Positions 4,820-9,553 of a stretch of 9,553 nucleotides of DNA are shown here, piece after piece (within the stretch, counting starts at the first letter, position 1; every line of letters starts with the position of its first letter). The notes beneath the pieces are model-generated. The model had not been told where the DNA came from, did no database searches, and was given only the letters and a program-made list of their open reading frames with translations. The position numbers were made by a program, and so were the translations under genes. The stretch is from DATGEO01 sp035310015. Its GTDB lineage: Bacteria > Chloroflexota > Dormibacteria > Dormibacterales > Dormibacteraceae. The DNA lies in assembly GCA_035310015.1 (NCBI GenBank), contig DATGEO010000059.1, positions 1-9,553 of the forward strand. Reading direction: 5' to 3'.

Positions 4820-6562
4820 ATGGCCTCGGCGCTTCTGCCATATCTGAGCCTCGCGACCCAGCTCGCTTTCATCCTCCTGGCCCTCGGGACGCTGGCCGAC
4901 TGGATCCGGCATCGCGACAGCCAGCGCGTGTTCCTCGTGCTCGCCCTTCTGGCCCTGACCGTTCTGGTGGTGATCACGCCGCTGGGCTCCCTGGTCCACC
5001 TGCCGGCGGCGGTGACGACCGACATCGCCCTGGTCGACTTCCTGCTCTCCGGCTATTTCCTTCTTCTGTTCCGGGATTCGCTCATCCCGCTCGGCTCCGG
5101 TCCGCGCCTGGTCATCACCGTCGCTCTCCTCGCGGTGGCGATCGTGGCGATGGCGGCGGGTCTGCCTTCAGGCTCGGCGAGCGTGAACAGCCCGTTCCAG
5201 GCGTTCGCGCTCGGCGCCGCGCTCGTGGCCTGGATCGCGTGCGTCGCCGAACCGATCTTCCGCCTCGGGGTCGCGTCGATCGGAAGGCCCGCGGTCGAAG
5301 GCTCTCGCCTGCGCGCGCTGAGCCTGGGTTACGCCGGGCTGGTGGGAGTGGTCATCGTGGCGGTGCTTGGCGGCTCGGCGATTCGGAGCCCGAACGCCGC
5401 CCTCGTGCTCGACGTGGTCGTCCTCGTGATCGTGCCCCTGCTCTACGCGAGCTTCTCACCGCCGACCTGGCTGCGCCGCATGTGGAGTCAGACCGAGGAC
5501 GACGAGATCCGGCGAGCGCTGCACGACCTTCTGCTCTTCAGCCCCGACCGGGTCTCGCTCGCGCGCCGCGCCCTCGACTGGGCGGCCCGCCTGGTCGGTG
5601 GCGAGGCGGCGTTCATCGTCGACTCCGGCGGAACGATTCTCGCGAGCCGCGGCCTCACCGCTGAGGAGGCTGCAAAGATCGCGTCGGCGAAGACATCGCC
5701 GCGCTCGATGATCGTCGTCCCGCTCGAGCTGCAGGAGGGTCGCGGTTCGATGACCATCATGTCCGGACCGTTCACCCCGGTCTTCGGCGAATGGGAGCTC
5801 GGCCGCCTGCGCGGCTACGCCGTGAGCATCACGGCAGGACTGGACCGCGTGTCGCTGACCGAGCGCATCACCGCCCTCGAGAAGGCGAAGTCCGAGTTTC
5901 TCAACCTCGCCTCGCACGAGCTGCGTGGACCGATGACGGTTATCAAGGGTTACCTCACGATGCTGGCCGCGGGCACCCTCGGCGACATGCCGGCGAAGGC
6001 CGCGAGCGTGATGCCGGTGCTGATCGCGAAATCGGACGAGATCACCTCGCTGGTCGATCAGATGATCGAGGCGTCGCGGCTGGAGGACGGCCGCCTCGCG
6101 CTGAAGAAGGAGCGCAACGACATCGTCGAGCTCACCGGGATGGCGATCGACAATCTCGGCCCGATGATCTCCGACCACGAGCTCACCTTTGAGAAGCCGG
6201 CGCGGCCGGTGTGGGCCGAGGTGGATCCCGACCGCTTCCAGATCGTCATCCGCAACCTCGTCACCAACGCCGCCAAGTACTCGCGCCCGGGCACGCCGGT
6301 CACCGTCTGCGTGGTGCCGGATCACGAGGTCGCGCGGGTCAAGGTCATCGACGAGGGCATCGGCATCGCCGCCGAGGATCAGCCCAGGCTGTTCACGCGG
6401 TTCGGCCGCATCCAGAATCCGGAGACGATGCACGCCGCGGGCACCGGGCTCGGGCTGTGGCTGTCGCGAGAGATCGCTCGGATGCATGATGGGGATCTCA
6501 CGCTGCAGTCGGAGGCCGGCAAAGGCAGCACGTTCACCCTGGAGATCCCCGTCGAACGCTGA
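4820..6562 (+). CDS. Orphan membrane sensor histidine kinase (7TM, HisKA, HATPase_c)
   Basis: A 580-aa two-component sensor kinase. Seven hydrophobic segments fill the N-terminus (about 9-27, 37-53, 66-84, 96-114, 126-146, 167-186, 193-211), suggesting a membrane-embedded sensor. Residues ~225-345 form a GAF-like soluble domain of uncertain assignment. The dimerisation domain has the H-box FLNLASHELRGPMTVIKGY with phospho-acceptor His366. The ATPase domain has its N-box in RNLVTNAAKYS (478-488), G1 box DEGIGI (511-516), F-box LFTRF (524-528) and G2 box GTGLGL (541-546), all intact, so it should autophosphorylate. The residue four after the His, often Thr or Asn in phosphatase-competent kinases, is Gly370. 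No response regulator is adjacent, so the partner must be elsewhere. The start is the first ATG giving a full TM1; upstream sequence lacks a ribosome binding site. Confidence 0.92.
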   Translation: MASALLPYLSLATQLAFILLALGTLADWIRHRDSQRVFLVLALLALTVLVVITPLGSLVHLPAAVTTDIALVDFLLSGYFLLLFRDSLIPLGSGPRLVITVALLAVAIVAMAAGLPSGSASVNSPFQAFALGAALVAWIACVAEPIFRLGVASIGRPAVEGSRLRALSLGYAGLVGVVIVAVLGGSAIRSPNAALVLDVVVLVIVPLLYASFSPPTWLRRMWSQTEDDEIRRALHDLLLFSPDRVSLARRALDWAARLVGGEAAFIVDSGGTILASRGLTAEEAAKIASAKTSPRSMIVVPLELQEGRGSMTIMSGPFTPVFGEWELGRLRGYAVSITAGLDRVSLTERITALEKAKSEFLNLASHELRGPMTVIKGYLTMLAAGTLGDMPAKAASVMPVLIAKSDEITSLVDQMIEASRLEDGRLALKKERNDIVELTGMAIDNLGPMISDHELTFEKPARPVWAEVDPDRFQIVIRNLVTNAAKYSRPGTPVTVCVVPDHEVARVKVIDEGIGIAAEDQPRLFTRFGRIQNPETMHAAGTGLGLWLSREIARMHDGDLTLQSEAGKGSTFTLEIPVER

Positions 6563-6584
6563 CACCGCAGACACCGCGACACCG
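6561..6584. repeat. Short tandem repeat at the kinase/glycosylase junction
   Basis: Three near-identical units follow each other: GACACCGCA (6561-6569), GACACCGC (6570-6577) and GACACCG (6578-6584). The first unit overlaps the kinase stop codon. Unit lengths of 9 and 8 are what polymerase slippage would leave, and a length change here would shift the reading frame into the following gene. Confidence 0.5.
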
Positions 6585-6641
6585 GACGTTCGGTCGCGCT
6601 TCACTCCACCCAGGCCGCTCGACCTTCGCCTGACCCTGGCG

Positions 6642-7472
6642 ATGACGGGCTACGGCCCGTGGCTGCGGCTGGGCGAGGGCGAGGCGTGGCGCGCCTGCCA
6701 TACGCCCGAAGGTCCGGCGACCCTGCACCTGGTGCACCGGGAAGACGCCGTCGAAGTGGGCGCGTGGGGGCCTGGCGCGCGCTGGGCGGCGGAGCGTGCG
6801 CCGGTGCTGTGCGGTGACGGCGACGACGACTCGTCGTTCGCTCCAGGGCAGCGGGCGCTCGCCGACCTGCATCGCCGCCACCGCGGCCTCCGCATCCCGC
6901 GCACAGAGCTGGTCTTCGAGGCGCTGGTGCCGGCCGTGCTCGGGCAGAAGGTGACGACCGAGGAAGCGCACACGTCGTATCGCGACATGGTCTTCGCCCT
7001 GGGCTCGCGCGCACCGGGCCCGATGAACCTGTGGGTTCCACCACCGGCTTCAGTCCTCGCCGAGACGCCCTACTGGCGGTTCCACCGTTTCGGGATCGAG
7101 CGCCGCCGGGCGGACGTGATCATCCGCGCGGCGCGAAGCGCACGCCGGCTCGAGGAAACGGTGGGCATGGACCTCGCGAGCGCGCGACGCCGGCTCGAGG
7201 CGTTTCCCGGCGTCGGTCCGTGGACCTCGGCGAAGGTTGCGCTCGTCGCGCTCGGCGACGCCGACGCCGTGCCGGTCGGGGACTACCACCTGCCGCACAT
7301 GGTGGGGTTCGCGTTCGATGGCACCGCGCGTTCGACCGATGAGCGCATGCTGCAGATCCTCGAGCAGTACCGCGGCCATCGCGCCCGCGTGCTGCGCCTG
7401 CTGATGCTGGCGGGGATGGCGGCGCCGCGGTTCGGGCCGCGCATGCCGCTGCGCGATGTTGCCGGGACTTAG
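6642..7472 (+). CDS. DNA-3-methyladenine glycosylase, AlkA-like (HhH-GPD)
   Basis: A base-excision repair enzyme that probably removes alkylated purines from DNA. From the ATG at 6642 it has 276 aa. The helix-hairpin-helix is LEAFPGVGPWTSAKVAL (185-201), and the catalytic Asp is Asp214 in VPVGDYHLP, in the position of Asp238 of E. coli AlkA. An earlier helix with EALVPAVLGQKVT (93-105) matches the substrate-pocket region of the superfamily. The residues just before the ATG in this frame (RPLDLRLTLA) look like the start of the AlkA N-terminal domain, so 6642 may be too late. No ATG, GTG or TTG lies between the kinase stop and 6642 in frame; the next start is ATG 6489, which would overlap the kinase by 74 nt. 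It is probably cotranscribed with the kinase and converges with the peptidase. Confidence 0.85.
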   Translation: MTGYGPWLRLGEGEAWRACHTPEGPATLHLVHREDAVEVGAWGPGARWAAERAPVLCGDGDDDSSFAPGQRALADLHRRHRGLRIPRTELVFEALVPAVLGQKVTTEEAHTSYRDMVFALGSRAPGPMNLWVPPPASVLAETPYWRFHRFGIERRRADVIIRAARSARRLEETVGMDLASARRRLEAFPGVGPWTSAKVALVALGDADAVPVGDYHLPHMVGFAFDGTARSTDERMLQILEQYRGHRARVLRLLMLAGMAAPRFGPRMPLRDVAGT

Positions 7473-7482
7473 CTCTAGAGCT
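7471..7482. repeat. 12-bp perfect palindrome holding both stop codons
   Basis: AGCTCTAGAGCT is its own reverse complement. It includes the last two bases of the glycosylase stop (TAG, 7470-7472) and the whole peptidase stop (CTA, 7475-7477) of the convergent genes. It lacks a loop and a T-run, so it is not a normal intrinsic terminator, and no other terminator fits in the 2-bp gap. Confidence 0.6.
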
Positions 7483-9172
7483 TCGCCAGCTCTTCCTCGA
7501 CCGCCTCAGCGATCTCGCGCATCCCCTTCGCGTCGAAGATGAGCCGCGCGCCGGCGGCCGCCAACAGCTCTGGCAGCCGCTTCGTTCCGCCCAACGCAAG
7601 CGCCTCGCGGTAGCGACGCACCGCCTCGCGTGGATCGCGCAGGCTGTTGCGCCACACCTGCAGGGCGCCGAGCTGGGCGATGCCGTACTCGATGTAGTAG
7701 AACGGGCTGCTGAAGAAGTGCGGCTGCTGGTACCAGCGCGCGACGCGCTCGCGGTCCAGACCGCTCCAATCGACCGTATCGACCTCGAAGCGCCCGCGCA
7801 GCTCGAGCCATTTCGCATCCCGTGCGTCGGCCTCGCGGCCGCGCGGGTCGGTGTAGATCCACTGCTGGAACGCATCCACCGAGGCGCAGTGCGGGAAGAA
7901 GAGGATCGTCCCTTCGAGGAGCTCGGCGCGCCAGCGCTTGGCGTCCTCGGCGCTGAAGTAGCCGCCGTCATCCGCGCCGACGAACGGCGACGCCAGCAGC
8001 TCCATGCTCATCGACGCGACCTCGGCCATCTCCGAGCCAGGATGCCGCTGGTAGATGAGCGGCAGCTTCACCGAGTCGAACGAATGGAACGCGTGGCCGG
8101 CCTCGTGCAGGAGGGTGCGCACGTCGCCGCCGATGCCGACGGCGTTCATGAAGATCAGCGGCATCTTGCGGAAGTGCAGAGTCGCCGAGTAGCCGCCCGG
8201 CGCCTTGCCCTTGCGGTTGGCCAGGTCGAGCAGCCCGGCGTCAGCCATCGCGAGCAGGTAGCCGCGATAGTCGGCGTCGACGCCGCCAAGGACCGTGGCC
8301 GTGCGGTTCACGAATTCGTCGACGTTCTCGAACGGCCGGAGGGCGGGAAGGCCGTCCGGGTCCACGTCGAGGTCCCACGGCCGCAGCCGGTCGAGCTTCA
8401 TGCGGCTGCGCCGCCGGTCGCGCATCCGGGCGATGACCGGAAGCATCGCCTCCTCGACCGCGGCGTGGAAGCGCAGGCAGTCCTCCACCGTGTAGTCGAA
8501 GCGGTTCTTCTCCCGATGCGCGAAGTCGCGGTAGCTTTCGAAGCCGGCGTTGCGGGCGACCTGCTGGCGCAGCTCGAGCATCTGGTCGAAGAGCTCGGCC
8601 AACCGGTCGCGTGTGCGGAGGTACGGCTCGGCGCGCAGCTTGAACGCGCGCTCTCGCGTCGCGCGGTCGGGCGACTCGAGAAATGGAAGCAGCTGGGCCG
8701 GCGTCTTCTCTTGGCCGTCCCAATCGACGGTCAGCGCGCCGTTGGTCTTGGACCACTCGGTGAGCAGCCGCGACAGCTCGGCGAGCAGCGGCACGTTCTG
8801 CTCGCGAAACAGCTCGGCCTGGTTGCGGAACCGCTGCACCGTCGTCTCCAGGCCCTCGCGCACGTAGCCGAGCTCGACCAGCCTCGCCTGCAGCCTCGCG
8901 CGCTGTTCGTGCGCCCGCGGCCCGATCTGGGTTCCGAATCGCAGCTGCGCCGCCTCGCGCGCGGGGTCGGCGGTGTCGCAGGTGTACGCGAAGTTCGCGA
9001 GCGCCGCGGCCTCGCTGAGCATCGAGTCGAGCGCCGACCAATCGGCAAGCCACTCTTCGACGTTGTCCGTGCCCAGCGGGCGCTCGGCGAGCTCTTCGAA
9101 GTAGGGACGGATGTCGGCCCACGCGGCGTCCGCGAAAGCACCCGGCGACTCCGGCAGGCGCCTCGCGCTCAA
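7475..9172 (-). CDS. M3-family zinc oligoendopeptidase (PepF-like)
   Basis: A cytoplasmic zinc metallopeptidase that probably cleaves short peptides. From the TTG at 9172 it has 565 aa, normal for the PepF/M3B group. The zinc site is HEAGHAFHSF, with His356, Glu357 and His360, and the third ligand is Glu384 in EMAEVASMSMELL. The C-terminal HFFSSPFYYIEYGIAQLGA (from His485) is the conserved substrate-binding region, with His and Tyr residues in place. No signal peptide is seen. The frame is open to 9337, but residues before the TTG are Arg/Gly/Pro-rich and lie antisense-free within the upstream glycosylase gene. The TTG overlaps that gene's TGA (TTGA), which indicates translational coupling, and SARRLPESPGAFADAAW is a natural N-terminus for this family. 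The peptidase role beside repair genes is unexplained. Confidence 0.9.
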   Translation of the reverse strand: MSARRLPESPGAFADAAWADIRPYFEELAERPLGTDNVEEWLADWSALDSMLSEAAALANFAYTCDTADPAREAAQLRFGTQIGPRAHEQRARLQARLVELGYVREGLETTVQRFRNQAELFREQNVPLLAELSRLLTEWSKTNGALTVDWDGQEKTPAQLLPFLESPDRATRERAFKLRAEPYLRTRDRLAELFDQMLELRQQVARNAGFESYRDFAHREKNRFDYTVEDCLRFHAAVEEAMLPVIARMRDRRRSRMKLDRLRPWDLDVDPDGLPALRPFENVDEFVNRTATVLGGVDADYRGYLLAMADAGLLDLANRKGKAPGGYSATLHFRKMPLIFMNAVGIGGDVRTLLHEAGHAFHSFDSVKLPLIYQRHPGSEMAEVASMSMELLASPFVGADDGGYFSAEDAKRWRAELLEGTILFFPHCASVDAFQQWIYTDPRGREADARDAKWLELRGRFEVDTVDWSGLDRERVARWYQQPHFFSSPFYYIEYGIAQLGALQVWRNSLRDPREAVRRYREALALGGTKRLPELLAAAGARLIFDAKGMREIAEAVEEELAKL

Positions 9173-9553
9173 TCGGGGACGACGGTGTCGACCGCGCGCC
9201 AGCAGTACCAGGCCGCGACCGAACGGTACGGGCGGAACTTCTCGCCCTCGGCCTGGAGCACCCTCGGCGCGGGCAGGTCCTTCAGCCGGTGCACGACCGC
9301 CCACCCCTTGCGCACCCCGTAATCCTGCACCGGCCACACGTCGAGCCGGCGGAGCTGGAACATGAGAAACATCTCCGCCGTCCAGCGACCGATGCCGCGT
9401 ACCTGCACCAGGCGCGCGACCAGCTCGTCGTCGGTCAGCGAATCGGCGTCGTGGAGCGGCACCGTGCCGTCGGCGACCTTCGCGGCGAGGTCCGTGATCG
9501 CCGCCTGCTTGGCGCCGCTGACGCCCGCCGAGCGCATGGTGCCATCGGTGAGC
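9169..9553 (-). CDS. DNA-3-methyladenine glycosylase II, Mag/AlkA type (partial at window edge)
   Basis: The C-terminal 127 aa or so of a second alkylpurine-DNA glycosylase; the N-terminus lies beyond the right edge. The frame is open to the edge, reading LTDGTMRSAGVSGAKQAAI, which matches the helix before the HhH in this family, so the ATG at 9537 is internal and not the start. The helix-hairpin-helix is LVQVRGIGRWTAEMF and the catalytic Asp is in WPVQDYGVRKGW; both are intact. It resembles the short (about 200 aa) Mag-type proteins more than the longer AlkA-like one at 6642-7472, and the two share little sequence outside the HhH and catalytic Asp regions. Its TGA overlaps the TTG start of the M3 peptidase, so the two genes are very likely one operon. 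Confidence 0.88.
   Translation of the reverse strand, partial: LTDGTMRSAGVSGAKQAAITDLAAKVADGTVPLHDADSLTDDELVARLVQVRGIGRWTAEMFLMFQLRRLDVWPVQDYGVRKGWAVVHRLKDLPAPRVLQAEGEKFRPYRSVAAWYCWRAVDTVVPD

Noticed and set aside
4714..5664. 316-codon plus-strand frame over the kinase 5' half
   Set aside because: It is a shadow of the kinase gene; composition is Arg/Pro/Gly with no recognisable fold.
5456..6604. 382-codon antisense frame under the kinase
   Set aside because: It mirrors the codon bias of the kinase, is rich in Arg/His/Asp, and has no domain.
7718..9322. 534-codon antisense frame under the M3 peptidase
   Set aside because: The peptidase has complete catalytic motifs on the other strand; the antisense product is Val/Arg/Leu-rich low complexity, typical of GC-rich antisense frames.
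9173..9337. 55-residue N-terminal extension of the M3 peptidase
   Set aside because: It lies wholly within the upstream glycosylase gene, is Gly/Arg/Pro-rich, and the TTG at 9172 gives a family-like N-terminus.
1..9553. Mobile element, CRISPR array, phage or defence island, tRNA or rRNA
   Set aside because: No transposase, integrase, regularly spaced repeats, cloverleaf or rRNA-like stretch is visible on either strand.

Overview
This is a GC-rich bacterial chromosomal window. Third codon positions are strongly G/C biased, genes are tightly packed, and there are no RNA genes, transposases, integrases or CRISPR arrays. The gene mix is a 7TM histidine kinase with an HELRGP H-box, an M3 oligopeptidase with a TTG start, AlkA/Mag-type glycosylases and a probable leaderless promoter. 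It suggests an uncultured soil-type lineage such as Chloroflexota, Dormibacterota or Actinobacteriota. No taxonomic marker is present, so this is only an impression.

Layout. (1) 175-1668 (+): a 14-TM DHA2-type drug efflux transporter. It converges with a TetR-family regulator at 1704-2408 (-). (2) The regulator is divergent from a small cupin protein at 2475-2966 (+). The 66-bp gap between them holds two overlapping promoter-like arrangements, a pair of 14-nt direct repeats and an 18-bp imperfect palindrome, the best operator candidate in the window. (3) 3079-3408 (+): an unrecognised small three-TM membrane protein, converging with a second, 12-TM MFS transporter at 3419-4609 (-). The region upstream of that transporter holds a 16-bp inverted repeat and a hairpin-rich element that looks like a dispersed REP-type repeat. 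(4) 4820-6562 (+): an orphan membrane histidine kinase, probably leaderless, followed by an AlkA-like DNA glycosylase (6642-7472, +) whose true N-terminus is unclear. (5) On the minus strand, a second AlkA/Mag-type glycosylase, cut by the right edge of the window, runs into an M3 metallopeptidase (7475-9172) through a TTGA start/stop overlap. The peptidase converges with the first glycosylase with only 2 bp between stop codons.

Functional links: the TetR regulator probably controls itself and the cupin gene, and possibly the efflux pump. Two alkylation-repair glycosylases flank the peptidase, one co-oriented and probably cotranscribed with it. The kinase has no response regulator beside it. 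I see no convincing undescribed multi-gene system. The points worth a second look are the TetR/cupin operator region, the repeat element, the kinase H-box with its leaderless start, the glycosylase N-terminus, and the glycosylase-peptidase coupling.
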